Shown here in pieces: positions 32,804 to 41,778 of a stretch of DNA of 64,000 nt. Both the position numbers and the translations under genes were made by a program. Below the pieces are notes generated by a model. That model worked only from the letters and a program-made list of their open reading frames with translations, had not been told where the DNA came from and made no database searches. The DNA comes from Nonomuraea rhodomycinica (GTDB lineage Bacteria > Actinomycetota > Actinomycetes > Streptosporangiales > Streptosporangiaceae): positions 1 through 64,000 of the forward strand of contig NZ_JABWGO010000010.1 in NCBI RefSeq assembly GCF_013363995.1, read 5' to 3'. Within the stretch, counting starts at the first letter, position 1. Each line of letters opens with the position of its first letter.

Positions 32804-33442
32804 GTGATCGTGGTCCCCGACTGGCTCGACAGACTGGCCGCGCAGGCCGTACGGATCCCCGTCCCCGAAGGGCTGCGCCCGCCCGAGCGAGGCGGTCGCC
32901 CGGCCGCGGTGCTGCTGCTCTTCGGCGAGGGTCCGCTGGGCCCCGACGTGCTGCTCATCCAGCGCAGCACCCGCGGGCGCAGGCACGCGGGCCAGCCCGC
33001 CTTCCCCGGCGGCGGGGTGGACCCGGGCGACGGCGGCCCGGTCGGCGCCGCCCTGCGCGAGGCGGCCGAGGAGACCGGCCTCGAACCGTCCGGCGTGACC
33101 GTGCTGTGCTCCATGCCCGAGCTGTACGTCTGGCGCAGCGACAACCGCGTCACCCCCGTCGTCGGCTGGTGGCACGAGCCGTCCGCCGTCCACGCGGCCT
33201 CGCCCGACGAGGTCGACTCCGTGGAGCGGGTGCCGATCGCCGAACTCGTCGATCCGGGCAACCGGTTCACGCTGCGGCACCCGCGCGGCTTCGCCGGGCC
33301 GGCGTTCCGGGTGCGCGGGATGCTGGTGTGGGGGTTCACCGCGATGGTGCTGGACGTGGTGCTGCGCGAGGCCGGGCTGGAACGGCCCTGGGATCCCGGC
33401 CGGGTCGAGCCCATGCCGCCCGACGTCCTGGCCCGCGGCTGA
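32804..33442 (+). CDS. CoA-pyrophosphatase-like Nudix hydrolase
   Basis: 212 residues: GRPAAVLLLFGEGPLGPDVL, RSTRGRRHAGQPAFPGGGVD and the Nudix box AALREAAEETGLEPSGVTVL. The HAGQPAFPGG motif before the box is typical of CoA-type (YeaB/NudL) Nudix enzymes that hydrolyse CoA pyrophosphate bonds. GTG 32804 has GGAG five bases upstream; an alternative GTG at 32747 overlaps the nth stop. The C-terminal residues lie in a 19-bp tandem repeat. Matches Rv3672c in the mycobacterial block. Confidence 0.85.
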   Translation: MIVVPDWLDRLAAQAVRIPVPEGLRPPERGGRPAAVLLLFGEGPLGPDVLLIQRSTRGRRHAGQPAFPGGGVDPGDGGPVGAALREAAEETGLEPSGVTVLCSMPELYVWRSDNRVTPVVGWWHEPSAVHAASPDEVDSVERVPIAELVDPGNRFTLRHPRGFAGPAFRVRGMLVWGFTAMVLDVVLREAGLERPWDPGRVEPMPPDVLARG

Positions 33443-33470
33443 CGTCCTGGCCCGCGGCTGACGTCCTGGG
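33422..33470. repeat. 19-bp tandem repeat across the Nudix stop codon
   Basis: GACGTCCTGGCCCGCGGCT begins at 33422 and 33441 and partly again at 33460. The stop codon (33440-33442) lies on the junction, so the last codons and the trailer are copies of each other in different frames. A recent slippage duplication is likely. Confidence 0.8.
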
Positions 33471-33512
33471 ACGTCCGAGGACGGCTGTGACCACGTCCGA
33501 GGCTCGCCGGGC

Positions 33513-34031
33513 CTAGACGTCCTCGCCCATCGCGAGGGCGACGCCCAGCGCGGCCCAGGCTGCCACGTCCGCGTCGGCGTCGGAGGCGAGCAGCCGCAGC
33601 GCGTCCAGGCCCGCCTGGTCCGGCGGGTCGCCCAGCACGTGCTGGAGCGCGTACGCGGCGCCGTAGCGCACCCTGGCGTCTCCGTGACCGGCGAGGTCGA
33701 TCACGGACGGCAGAGCGCGCGGGTCGGCGAGGTGCCCGAAGGCGACGAGCACCGAGTAGAGCAGCATCGGGTCGTCCTCGCCCGCCGCCAGCCGGCGCAG
33801 CACCGGAAGCGCCCGGTCGGCGAACGGCCGCAGCATGCCCATGACGTCCACGCCCAGCAGGCGCTCCTTGAGCGTGCCCGCCTCGCACAGCCGCCTGGCC
33901 TCGACGAACGACTCCAGGTCGGCCCGCTGCCAGAGTTCCGAGATCACGTTCCACCGCAACGGCCCGTCGGGGTCGGCGTCGGAGAGAGCCGTCTCGACCA
34001 GGCCGCGGACGGTTCCCTCCAACGGTGGCAT
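33513..34031 (-). CDS. HEAT-repeat protein
   Basis: 172 all-helical residues: MPPLEGTVRGLVETALSDAD, CEAGTLKERLLGVDVMG, RALPVLRRLAAGEDDPMLLY, SVLVAFGHLADPRALPSVID and DARVRYGAAYALQHVLGDPP, then LLASDADADVAAWAALGVAL. Alternating LAxDxDxxVRxxAAxAL units are HEAT/PBS-lyase-type repeats that act as protein-protein scaffolds. Conserved Cys are absent. ATG 34031 is the last plausible start with coding composition; the ribosome site is poor. It diverges from marP. Confidence 0.75.
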   Translation of the reverse strand: MPPLEGTVRGLVETALSDADPDGPLRWNVISELWQRADLESFVEARRLCEAGTLKERLLGVDVMGMLRPFADRALPVLRRLAAGEDDPMLLYSVLVAFGHLADPRALPSVIDLAGHGDARVRYGAAYALQHVLGDPPDQAGLDALRLLASDADADVAAWAALGVALAMGEDV

Positions 34032-34112
34032 AACGCTCAAGGTAGTCAGGAGGGGACGCTGCGCTCCGGCAAGACGTGCACACTTGACCCTATCGCTGGT
34101 TACCTTTGAAGC

Positions 34113-35303
34113 GTGCGCGGTGATCTGCTCGACCTCATCCTGATCGGCCTTGTGATCGCCTTTGGCGTGTCGGGTTACCGGCAGGGTTTCATCATCGGCG
34201 CCATGAGCTTCGTGGGCTTCGTCGGCGGGGCGGTGCTGGGCGTGTTCATCGCGCCGCCCATCTCCAAGGCCGTGGTCGACGGCGACACCCCGCAGGCCCT
34301 GCTCGCGATCGTCATCGTGTTCCTGTCGGCGACGATCGGGCAGTTCGCCTCCTCGACGATCGGCGCCGTCGTGCGCAGCCACGTCACCTGGGAGCCGGCC
34401 AAGGTGGCCGACGCCGTCGGCGGCACGTTCGCCAGCGCCCTGTCGGTGCTGGTGATCGCCTGGCTGATCGGGTCGCTGGTCGTCTCCACGTCGTTCTCGC
34501 TGCTGGTCGAGCAGGTCAAGAGCTCCATGCTGCTGACCACCGTCGACGAGGCCATCCCGCAGGCCGCGCGCAACTGGCAGCAGCCGTTCAAGAAGTTCAT
34601 CGACCGCTCGGAGTTCCCGCCGGTCTTCGACGCGATCGGCGCCGGCCAGATCATCGACGTCCCGCCCGCGCCGCGCAGCATCCTCAAGGGCGCCGGGCTC
34701 GGCCGCGCCCAGCGGGCCATCGTCAAGGTCCAGGGCAACGCCGAGAGCTGCAACAAGCACATCGAGGGCACCGGCTTCGTCTACGCCCGGGACCGCATCA
34801 TGACCAACGCGCACGTCGTGGCCGGCGTGACGCGCGACCTGACGGTCATCGACTCCGCCAACCGGCGCCGCTCCGCCACCGTGGTGCGCTACAACCCGCA
34901 GCGCGACATCGCCATCCTGTACGTGCCCGGCCTCGGCCTGCCCCAGCTTCCGTTCGAGGGCGAGGCCGGCAAGGGCGACAACGCCATCATCGCCGGCTTC
35001 CCCAAGGGGCAGGGCTTCACCGCCGAGCCGGCCCGCATCCGCAGCCGCCTCGAAGCCGAGGGCCCCGACATCTACCGCGCCAACAACGTCACCCGGCAGG
35101 TCTACGCGATCCGCGGCAAGGTGCTGCCCGGCAACTCGGGCGGGCCGCTGCTCACGGTCGACGGCAAGGTGTACGGCGTGATCTTCGCCGCCGCCGTCAG
35201 CCAGCAGGACACCGGCTACGTGCTGACCGCCGCCGAGGTCAGGCCCGACGCCGACCAGGGCCGCAACGACACCACGCCCGCCGGCACCCAGGAGTGCGAC
35301 TAG
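34113..35303 (+). CDS. marP: MarP-family membrane serine protease
   Basis: 396 residues: four TM helices of a CvpA-like domain (LLDLILIGLVIAFGVSGYRQ ... LVIAWLIGSLVVSTSFSLLV, ~1-145), a linker, and a periplasmic chymotrypsin-like protease with His234 (MTNAHVVAG), Asp265 (QRDIAILYVP) and Ser342 (GNSGGPLL). Positions nearly equal those of M. tuberculosis MarP (Rv3671c), required for acid and oxidative resistance through processing of peptidoglycan hydrolases. Two Cys near ~213 and the C-terminal Cys could form the regulatory disulfide. GTG start 34113. Confidence 0.93.
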   Translation: MRGDLLDLILIGLVIAFGVSGYRQGFIIGAMSFVGFVGGAVLGVFIAPPISKAVVDGDTPQALLAIVIVFLSATIGQFASSTIGAVVRSHVTWEPAKVADAVGGTFASALSVLVIAWLIGSLVVSTSFSLLVEQVKSSMLLTTVDEAIPQAARNWQQPFKKFIDRSEFPPVFDAIGAGQIIDVPPAPRSILKGAGLGRAQRAIVKVQGNAESCNKHIEGTGFVYARDRIMTNAHVVAGVTRDLTVIDSANRRRSATVVRYNPQRDIAILYVPGLGLPQLPFEGEAGKGDNAIIAGFPKGQGFTAEPARIRSRLEAEGPDIYRANNVTRQVYAIRGKVLPGNSGGPLLTVDGKVYGVIFAAAVSQQDTGYVLTAAEVRPDADQGRNDTTPAGTQECD

Positions 35304-35752
35304 GGGCTCTGCGCCGGCAGGTCGTCCATGATGATCTTGATCGCCTGCTCGGGGTCGCTGTCGGGGCCCAGGGCCGAGGCGCTGCGGCCCACCGCGTCGT
35401 ACGGCTCGCCGTACGCCTGCACGCGGGCCGCGCCCCGGTCGAACAGCGTCAGGGCGCCGCGCCCGTTGCCGCGCTGGAGATGCGTCAGGCCCACGCAGAT
35501 CTGCGCCAGCCCCTGCCACAGCTCCCGCTCCTGCTCGGGCGCGCACTTCCAGCGGCCCTCGAACACCTCGTGCGCGTTGAACGGCAGCCCCTCGCGCAGG
35601 AAGCGGCGGCCGTCGGCCAGCGCCTGCTCGGTCGTGGGGGCGTAGTCGTCGGGCACGCGCGGCGTGCCGGGCGAGCCGTACGGCAGCGGCCTGCCGTAGG
35701 CGTCACGCGGCCTGGCGTTGCGCGGCCTGCCCTCGGGATCGCGATCTCTCAT
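35300..35752 (-). CDS. DUF309 domain protein
   Basis: 150 residues. The basic/Pro-rich N-terminus precedes ALADGRRFLREGLPFNAHEV, FEGRWKCAPEQERELWQGLA and QICVGLTHLQRGNGRGALTL, the DUF309 helical signature (conserved NAHEVFE). Function unknown. The ATG overlaps the stop of the epoxide-hydrolase gene (ATGA), so it is coupled to it; the 3' end overlaps marP by 4 bp, convergent. Confidence 0.87.
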   Translation of the reverse strand: MRDRDPEGRPRNARPRDAYGRPLPYGSPGTPRVPDDYAPTTEQALADGRRFLREGLPFNAHEVFEGRWKCAPEQERELWQGLAQICVGLTHLQRGNGRGALTLFDRGAARVQAYGEPYDAVGRSASALGPDSDPEQAIKIIMDDLPAQSP

Positions 35753-36669
35753 CGGTCGGGCTCCGGATCCGACAGCCAGCCCAGCAGCTCGGCGTCGAAC
35801 AGGTCGGGGGTCTCCTCATGGGGGAAGTGGCCGGCGCCTTCGAGCAGCTTCCACCGGTAGGGCGCGGCCACGTAGCGGCTCGACCCCTGGGCGGTGCGCG
35901 GCAGGAGGCAGGTGTCGAGCGCGCCGTGGAGCTGGAGGGTCGGCGCCTCGATCTCGGTGCGCATCACGCGGGCGTAGCGCCGCCCGTCGGGACGGAGCTG
36001 GGAGCGGCCGAACCACCGGTGGTACTCCAGCGCGCAGTGGGCGACCGTGGGGATGCCGAACGCCTCGCGGTAGACCTGGGCCGTCTCGGCGTCGGGCCAG
36101 CCCGGCCCGGACCACTCGTCGAGCAGCCTGCCGACCATGGCCGCGCCCTTGCGGGTCAGCCGGTGCTCCGGCAGGAACGGCAGCTGGAAGCTGAGGCGGT
36201 GGCTGCTGGCCTTGAGCTGGCCGAACGGGTCGGTGAGCAGGGCGCCGCGCAGCCGTACGGGATGGGGGGCGGAGACCGTCACCAGGCGGCGCACGCACTT
36301 GGCGTCGAGCACGGCCATCGTCCAGGCGAGCAGCCCGCCCCAGTCGTGGCCGACCACGATCGCGCCCGTCTCGCCCAGCGCCCGGATCAGGCCCGTCGCG
36401 TCGGCGGCCAGCGTCGGCAGGTCGTAGCCGCGCGGCGGCTTGTCGCTGCCCCCGTAGCCGCGCAGGTCCACCGCGACCGCCCGGTAGCCCGCCTCGGGGA
36501 GCGAGCGCAACTGGCGCCGCCACGTCCACCAGAACTGCGGGAAGCCGTGCAGCAGCAGCACCAGAGGCCCGTCGCCCGCCTCCACGACGTGGAAGCGCGT
36601 GCCGCCCGCGTGGACCTGCCGGTGCTTCCAGGGGCCGTCGATGTGGACGGCGGACTCGTCAGGTGCCAT
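35749..36669 (-). CDS. Alpha/beta hydrolase, epoxide hydrolase EphE-like
   Basis: 306 residues: VLLLHGFPQFWWTWRRQLRS, AVDLRGYGGSDKPPRGYDLP, then VVGHDWGGLLAWTMA with Asp nucleophile, typical of epoxide hydrolases and haloalkane dehalogenases. A cap domain follows, then the acid in QLHGALDTCLLPRTAQ and GAGHFPHEETPDLFDAELL with catalytic His. A position next to marP matches Rv3670 (ephE). The start overlaps the holin gene by 11 bp. The physiological epoxide is unknown. Confidence 0.87.
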   Translation of the reverse strand: MAPDESAVHIDGPWKHRQVHAGGTRFHVVEAGDGPLVLLLHGFPQFWWTWRRQLRSLPEAGYRAVAVDLRGYGGSDKPPRGYDLPTLAADATGLIRALGETGAIVVGHDWGGLLAWTMAVLDAKCVRRLVTVSAPHPVRLRGALLTDPFGQLKASSHRLSFQLPFLPEHRLTRKGAAMVGRLLDEWSGPGWPDAETAQVYREAFGIPTVAHCALEYHRWFGRSQLRPDGRRYARVMRTEIEAPTLQLHGALDTCLLPRTAQGSSRYVAAPYRWKLLEGAGHFPHEETPDLFDAELLGWLSDPEPDR

Positions 36670-37129
36670 CGCGGCTCACCGGCTCCCGGTGCAGCCCGAC
36701 CTGGCCGGCCGACGGCTCCGTGGTGGCCGCGGGGACCGCCTCCGCCTCCTCGGGCGAGGCGATCTCCTTGAGTCCCTTGATCGACCGGGCGGTGCGCTTC
36801 ATCCCGGCCAGCCCCTTGAGCCGGCGCACGCCGATGAAGACCAGCAATGCCGCGACCAGCAGGTAGAAGACGGTCACGATGAGGAAGGACAACCAGTCGG
36901 GCAGCCAGTGCGACAGCGCGTACGCGATCGTGAACGAGGCGAGGATCAGGCACAGGTGCGCCATGAACGCGGCGGCGGCGAACAGCCCGCCGGCCGTGCC
37001 GACCCGCTTGGCGTCGAACCTGAACTCGGCCTTGGCCAGCTCGATCTCCGAACGGACCAGGGTCGAGATGTGGTTGCTCGCCTGGGCGACCAGCGAGCCC
37101 AGGGATTCTTCCTCGGGAGTCTGCGGCAT
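36659..37129 (-). CDS. Phage-holin-family (DUF1469/PF07332) membrane protein
   Basis: 156 residues: SLGSLVAQASNHISTLVRSE and IELAKAEFRFDAKRVGTAGG form the amphipathic start; two TM helices follow (GLFAAAAFMAHLCLILASFT; WLSFLIVTVFYLLVAALLVF), then IGVRRLKGLAGMKRTARSIK. The family is named holin but is cellular in actinobacteria and sits in the marP-acs block (Rv3669). AGGAGAC precedes ATG. Likely an envelope protein; role unknown. Confidence 0.87.
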   Translation of the reverse strand: MPQTPEEESLGSLVAQASNHISTLVRSEIELAKAEFRFDAKRVGTAGGLFAAAAFMAHLCLILASFTIAYALSHWLPDWLSFLIVTVFYLLVAALLVFIGVRRLKGLAGMKRTARSIKGLKEIASPEEAEAVPAATTEPSAGQVGLHREPVSRDGT

Positions 37130-37441
37130 GAACGTCTCCTATCGAGGCCTGGTGGCCGTGTCAAACATCATCCAGCGCTTTGCCCCGGTTGCGGCCCCGT
37201 ACGCGATGCTTGTGGGCCCGTACGAGGAGCGCCGCTTGCGTCCCTGCTTGTGGTGCCTGTGCGAGGCGGCGCCGCTCTGGCGTGGCCGAAGCGGTGCCGC
37301 CGGACGGGAGGACCCGCTGGTGACGGTTCTTACCCAATCGGAGACGATAACGCCGCGGGCGGGGGCCCGGCTCGGCCGGGGCGGCGGACCGGCTCGGCCC
37401 GGGGCGGCGGACCCGGAGGGCGCCGGGCCTGGGGAGACGGC
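37130..37441. other. Intergenic region without a gene
   Basis: About 310 bp upstream of the holin-like gene and downstream of acs. It holds a promoter region for the holin operon and a GC-rich imperfect tandem repeat (units beginning GGCTCGGCC, ~37370-37415). No coding frame has a ribosome site or coding-like composition. Confidence 0.6.
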
Positions 37442-37485
37442 AAAGGGCCGCCGATCTCTCGAATTTTCGGGATCAGCGGCCCTTT
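37442..37485 (-). terminator. Terminator of acsA
   Basis: AAAGGGCCGC and GCGGCCCTTT form perfect 10-bp arms around an AT-rich interior with further GAT/ATC pairing, 14 bases past the acsA stop. Because arms begin with A and end with T runs, it can act in both directions. Confidence 0.85.
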
Positions 37486-37498
37486 GGGGTGGTTTCGG

Positions 37499-39472
37499 TC
37501 AGTCCTCGGCCTTGGCGCTGGGCAGCTTCTCGGAGATGAGGTTCATCACCGTGCTGTCGGCCAGGGTGGTGACGTCGCCGATGCTGCGGTTCTCGGCCAC
37601 GTCACGCAGCAGGCGCCGCATGATCTTGCCGGAGCGGGTCTTCGGCAGCTCGGGCACCACCAGGATCTGCCGCGGCTTGGCGATCGGGCCGAGCGTCCTG
37701 GCCACGTGGGCGCGCAGTTCGGCGGCGATGTCGTCGCTCTCCTCGGCGCCGCCCCGCAGGATCACGAACGACACGATGGCCTGTCCCGTCACTGGGTCGG
37801 TCGCGCCCACCACGGCCGCCTCGGCCACCTTCGGGTGGCTGACCAGCGCGCTCTCCACCTCGGTGGTGGAGATGTTGTGGCCGGAGACCAGCATGACGTC
37901 GTCGACCCGGCCGAGCAGCCACAGGTCGCCGTCCTCGTCCTTCTTCGCGCCGTCGCCGGGGAAGTACATGCCCTCGAACCGGCTCCAGTACGTGTCGATG
38001 TAGCGCTGGTCGTCGCCCCAGATCGTGCGCAGCATCGACGGCCACGGCTCGCGCACCACGAGGAACCCGCCGCCGCCGTTCGGGACGCTGTTGCCCTGGT
38101 CGTCCACCACGTCGGCGACGACGCCCGGCAGCGGGCGCATCGCGGCGCCCGGCTTGCTGTGGGTCACGCCGGGCAGCGGGCTGATCATGATGGCACCGGT
38201 CTCGGTCTGCCACCACGTGTCGACCACCGGGCAGCGCTCGTGCCCGATGTGCTCGCGGTACCAGACGTACGCCTCGGGGTTGATCGGCTCGCCGACCGAG
38301 CCGAGGATGCGCAGGCTGGACATGTCGAACTTGGCGGGGATGTCGTCGCCCCACTTCATGAACGTCCGGATCGCCGTCGGGGCGGTGTAGAGCAGCGTGA
38401 CCTTGTACTTCTGGACGATCTCCCACCACCGGCCCCGGTGCGGGGTGTCGGGGGTGCCCTCGTACATCACGCTGGTGGCGCCGTTGGCCAGCGGGCCGTA
38501 CACGATGTAGGAGTGCCCGGTGACCCAGCCGATGTCGGCGGTGCACCAGTAGATGTCGCTGTCGCGCTTGAGGTCGAACACCGCGTCGTGCGTCCAGGCG
38601 GTCTGCGTCAGGTATCCGCCCGTGGTGTGCAGGATGCCCTTCGGCCGGCCCGTCGTGCCGCTGGTGTAGAGGATGTAGAGCGGGTGCTCGGAGTCGTGCG
38701 CCTCGGCGGTGTGCTGGTCGCTCTGCCGGTCGACCACGTCGTGCCACCACAGGTCGCGCTCGTTGACGGCGACCTCCTGGCCCGTACGGCGGACGACCAG
38801 GACGTGCTCCACCTGCGGGCACTCGGCGACGGCCTCGTCCACGGTCGGCTTGAGCGCGCTCGGCGCGCCGCGGCGGTAGCCGCCGTCGGAGGTGATGACC
38901 AGCTTGGCGTCGGCGTCGTCGATGCGGCTCTTCAGCGCGGTGGCGGAGAAGCCGCCGAACACCACCGAGTGGATCGCGCCGATCCGCGCGCACGCGAGCA
39001 TCGCGATCGGCAGCTCGGGGATCATCGGCAGGTAGATGGCCACCCGGTCGCCCTTGGCCACGCCCAGCTCCAGCAGCGCGTTGGCGGCCTTGGAGACCTC
39101 GCGCTGGAGGTCGGCGTAGGTCAGGACCCGGCTGTCGCCCTCGGGCTCGCCCTCCCAGTAGTAGGCGACCTTGTCGCCGCGGCCCTCCTCCACGTGGCGG
39201 TCCACGCAGTTGTAGGCGACGTTCAGCTCGCCGCCCACGAACCACTTGGCGAACGGCGGGTTCCACTCCAGCGTGTCGTCCCAGCGCTTGGCCCAGGTCA
39301 GCCGGTCGGCGGCGCCCTCCCAGAAGGCAAGACGGTCGGCGGCGGCCTCTCCGTACGCCGCCTCGGTCACGTTCGCGGCGGCCGCCAGGTCGGCTGGGGG
39401 CGCGAACCGGCGGTTCTCCTGCAGGAGGTTCGACAGCGCCTGGGGCTCGGTGCCAGGGGTCTCCGGGGCCAC
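37499..39472 (-). CDS. acsA: Acetyl-coenzyme A synthetase
   Basis: 657 residues of the ANL superfamily: [40 protein letters not shown] (P-loop), [56 protein letters not shown] and the C-terminal [17 protein letters not shown] with the regulatory/catalytic Lys that is acetylated in many Acs. It activates acetate to acetyl-CoA via acetyl-AMP. GTG 39472 has AAGGAG upstream. The AT-rich promoter area (39580-39660) contrasts with surroundings. Confidence 0.95.
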   Translation of the reverse strand: MAPETPGTEPQALSNLLQENRRFAPPADLAAAANVTEAAYGEAAADRLAFWEGAADRLTWAKRWDDTLEWNPPFAKWFVGGELNVAYNCVDRHVEEGRGDKVAYYWEGEPEGDSRVLTYADLQREVSKAANALLELGVAKGDRVAIYLPMIPELPIAMLACARIGAIHSVVFGGFSATALKSRIDDADAKLVITSDGGYRRGAPSALKPTVDEAVAECPQVEHVLVVRRTGQEVAVNERDLWWHDVVDRQSDQHTAEAHDSEHPLYILYTSGTTGRPKGILHTTGGYLTQTAWTHDAVFDLKRDSDIYWCTADIGWVTGHSYIVYGPLANGATSVMYEGTPDTPHRGRWWEIVQKYKVTLLYTAPTAIRTFMKWGDDIPAKFDMSSLRILGSVGEPINPEAYVWYREHIGHERCPVVDTWWQTETGAIMISPLPGVTHSKPGAAMRPLPGVVADVVDDQGNSVPNGGGGFLVVREPWPSMLRTIWGDDQRYIDTYWSRFEGMYFPGDGAKKDEDGDLWLLGRVDDVMLVSGHNISTTEVESALVSHPKVAEAAVVGATDPVTGQAIVSFVILRGGAEESDDIAAELRAHVARTLGPIAKPRQILVVPELPKTRSGKIMRRLLRDVAENRSIGDVTTLADSTVMNLISEKLPSAKAED

Positions 39473-39761
39473 CTCGTGCTCCTTCTATGGCCAGGTTGTT
39501 AGGTCGTGTCCCACTTCACCAGCTCACGGGGTGCGCACACAAGAGGTCTAGACAGGTCTGTACCAAGAGGGACGAAGCGCGGGGTGATTATCGGAAATGC
39601 ATGGCAAAAGCTATTGAAATGTTGCCACTTTGAAATGGAGCAAAGTTCGGGGAGTCGAATGGCGGCGGTTTATGGGCCCCCGCCGGGGCGTGCTGTCCTG
39701 TGCCGCATTCCCGGGGGTTGGGCCGTCGAGCAGGTAGTACTCACGGGTAAGGTCGGGTTCC

Positions 39762-40727
39762 GTGAGTGACCCACTGGCCGTCGTCGCGCGGCTCCCCGGC
39801 GTCCCCGAGGCTGTGGAGGAGGCCCGGCGGGCCGTAGACCTCCTGTACCGGCACCGCGTCCTGCGCCGTGCCAGCCCGACGGTGTCCGCGGAGTCGTCGC
39901 TGCGCGGCGCGCGGGCCTCCGCGGCCATCGAGGGCGTGGACGTGCCGCTCGACGCGCTGCGCCGGGACGAGGTCCATGACCCGGTCGTGCAGGGGGCGCT
40001 GCGCGCGTCGGCCGAGCTCGGGCGGCTGGGGCCGACCTGGCGCAAGGCGCCGCGGCAGGTCCTGGCCCGGCTGCACACGGTGGCCGCCGCCGGTCTGACC
40101 GACGCCGCGAGCCTGGGCCGCCCACGGACCGACGGCCCGGACCTGCGTACGGATGCGACGGGCTTCTCGCGTATGGATGCGACGGGCTTCTCGCGTACGG
40201 ATACAACGGAGCGGGCTTCGGAGCCGGGCCGGGCCCCGGCCGTGACGGACGTACCCGCCCCCGTGACGGACGTACCCGGCTCCGTGACAGACGCAGCCGC
40301 CCCCGTGACAGACGCACCCGCCCCGGTGGGCGACCCGCTCGGCCTCGGCCCGGCGCCCGGCGCGAAGGAGGCCGGCGTCCGGATGGAGGGCCTGTTCGAG
40401 CTGCTGGCGACGCCTACGAAGGCGCCCGCGATCGTCCTGGCCGCCGTGGTGCACGCCGAACTGGCCGTCCTGCGCCCGTTCGGCACGGCGGACGGCGTGG
40501 TGGCCCGGGCCGCGGAGCGGCTGACGCTGGTGGAGTACGGCCTGGACCCGAAGTCGCTGGCGGTCGTCGAGGCCGGGCACCTGGAGCTGCCGTACGCGGA
40601 GGGGCTGCGCGCCTACCTGACGGGGACGGGGGACGGCGTGGCGCAATGGGTACGGCAGTGTGCCTCCGCGGTAACCCTCGGCGTACGCGAGGCGACCGCC
40701 GTCTGCGAGGCGCTGCAGCGCGGCTGA
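39762..40727 (+). CDS. Fic-like protein with degenerate active-site motif and repeat insert
   Basis: 321 residues. SSLRGARASAAIEGVDVPLD contains SxxxEG (Ser53-Gly58), the inhibitory-helix motif of Fic proteins. Near residues 238-249 the sequence RPFGTADGVVAR aligns position by position with the Fic loop HPFx(D/E)GNGRxxR, keeping Pro, Phe, one Gly and the last Arg but lacking the catalytic His (Arg238), Asn (Asp244) and Arg (Val246). AMPylation is therefore doubtful. Residues ~125-200 are a tandem-repeat linker (TDATGFSR-type and VTDVPAP-type units). GTG 39762. It diverges from acsA across an AT-rich region; I believe acs-linked homologues occur in Streptomyces. Confidence 0.7.
   Translation: MSDPLAVVARLPGVPEAVEEARRAVDLLYRHRVLRRASPTVSAESSLRGARASAAIEGVDVPLDALRRDEVHDPVVQGALRASAELGRLGPTWRKAPRQVLARLHTVAAAGLTDAASLGRPRTDGPDLRTDATGFSRMDATGFSRTDTTERASEPGRAPAVTDVPAPVTDVPGSVTDAAAPVTDAPAPVGDPLGLGPAPGAKEAGVRMEGLFELLATPTKAPAIVLAAVVHAELAVLRPFGTADGVVARAAERLTLVEYGLDPKSLAVVEAGHLELPYAEGLRAYLTGTGDGVAQWVRQCASAVTLGVREATAVCEALQRG
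40151..40345 (+). repeat. In-frame tandem repeats inside the Fic-like gene
   Basis: Two arrays: a 24-bp unit (GGATGCGACGGGCTTCTCGC...) starting at 40151, 40175 and 40199, and a 21-bp unit (GTGACGGACGTACCCGCCCC...) starting at 40242, 40263, 40284, 40305 and 40326. Both periods are multiples of three, so the reading frame is kept; they encode 8- and 7-residue repeats. Confidence 0.9.
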
Positions 40728-40811
40728 CCTCGGACATGCTGCCCCGATGAACCCGGGCGCGCCTGCGCGGACAGCGACCTCACCTGAGCCGCGGCGGCCG
40801 CACACATAGCG

Positions 40812-40839
40812 GACGGCGTCTCTGGGATGAGACGCCGTC
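40812..40839 (+). terminator. Terminator hairpin after Fic-like gene
   Basis: GACGGCGTCTC (40812-40822), 6-base loop, GAGACGCCGTC (40829-40839): perfect 11-bp arms, 85 nt past the stop. No clear U-tract. Confidence 0.6.
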
Positions 40840-41086
40840 TGCCGGTGCGTCACGCAGGGTTACCAAGCGTGCACCTCAATTCGTCGGATCGGGTCAAGCC
40901 CGTCTCGACGCGCCTCCCGCGGCTGGTCGCGCGTGGGTGCCCGGCTGACGCACCCGGACATGTGGTCCGTGTCACCTTTGTACGTCGGATCCGCCCTGAT
41001 GGGAACCCCTTGCGCCAAGAGCTTTGCCAAGTCCGGGAAGGGCCTTCCGTGGGGGCGGCCATACCCGCCGGTTACCAATCCGTGAC

Positions 41087-41103
41087 GATCACTCAGAGTG
41101 ATC
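41087..41103. promoter_or_regulatory. 17-bp palindrome in low-GC patch
   Basis: GATCACT, CAG, AGTGATC: perfect 7-bp arms. It lies about 230 bp upstream of a strong terminator with no ORF between, so it may be an operator for an unannotated short transcript. Confidence 0.4.
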
Positions 41104-41326
41104 CTCTTTATCTGATCGTTATGCTGGATCGAAAAAAACTTGGCGAAAATGCGAGTTTCCTCCTCGACGTAACTCGAGTCGATCGGGCAGCATACGGAGG
41201 TATCGCAGAAACTGGAGCGAGTGTGCACGGGATTGCTTTGCGACTCCCTTGCCATGCTCCGGTCATGTGATGAAAGCTTTCTTCTGAAACGGGACCGGCT
41301 CTACCCCCCCGGAGCCGGACCGATCA

Positions 41327-41370
41327 GGCGACCCCCGCTCTCCCCCCCGGCGGGGGTCGCCCCTTTTCTC
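41327..41370 (+). terminator. Strong intrinsic terminator
   Basis: GGCGACCCCCGC (41327-41338) and GCGGGGGTCGCC (41350-41361) pair perfectly, followed by CCTTTTCTC. No annotated gene ends nearby on the plus strand (the previous one ends at 40727 with its own hairpin), which suggests a short independent RNA. Confidence 0.75.
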
Positions 41371-41778
41371 GTCGACCGCCTCCGGACCTTCGGGGTGCGC
41401 GGCCGGAGGGGCGCCTGCGGGGAAGCCGCAACGTGCCACCCGTTCCTTCTGCCAGGCCACACGCGCCGCCGCCGGACGGCCTTCGCCCGCGCCCCAACCG
41501 CCGTCGCCTCCTGCCATTGAGCGAAGCCGCCTTCACCTCGACCACTCTCGATCCCCAGTGCCCGGGGCATGCTCACCCTCGCCTTCACCAGGGCGCGCTC
41601 AATCCCGCCCCAGAACCCGCACATCGCCCCCGCCTTGGCCTCCACCCCCACGTCCGCGTCCGCGTCCGCCTTCGTTCTCAGGGACGCTTGCGCCCGTCCA
41701 CGCCACGCCCGCCCTCGGCCCGATCCCGCACGCTCAAAACCGCATGCCGCGAGCCGACCGCCTGCGACTCCCCAAGTC

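Noticed and set aside
36659-37129. Holin-family gene as evidence for a prophage
   Set aside because: The gene sits in the conserved marP-ephE-acs block and no other phage gene is present.
40827-41270. 147-residue plus-strand ORF in the spacer before tadZ
   Set aside because: No recognisable domain, no coding-like codon bias and a start inside a terminator hairpin; kept only as a candidate RNA region.
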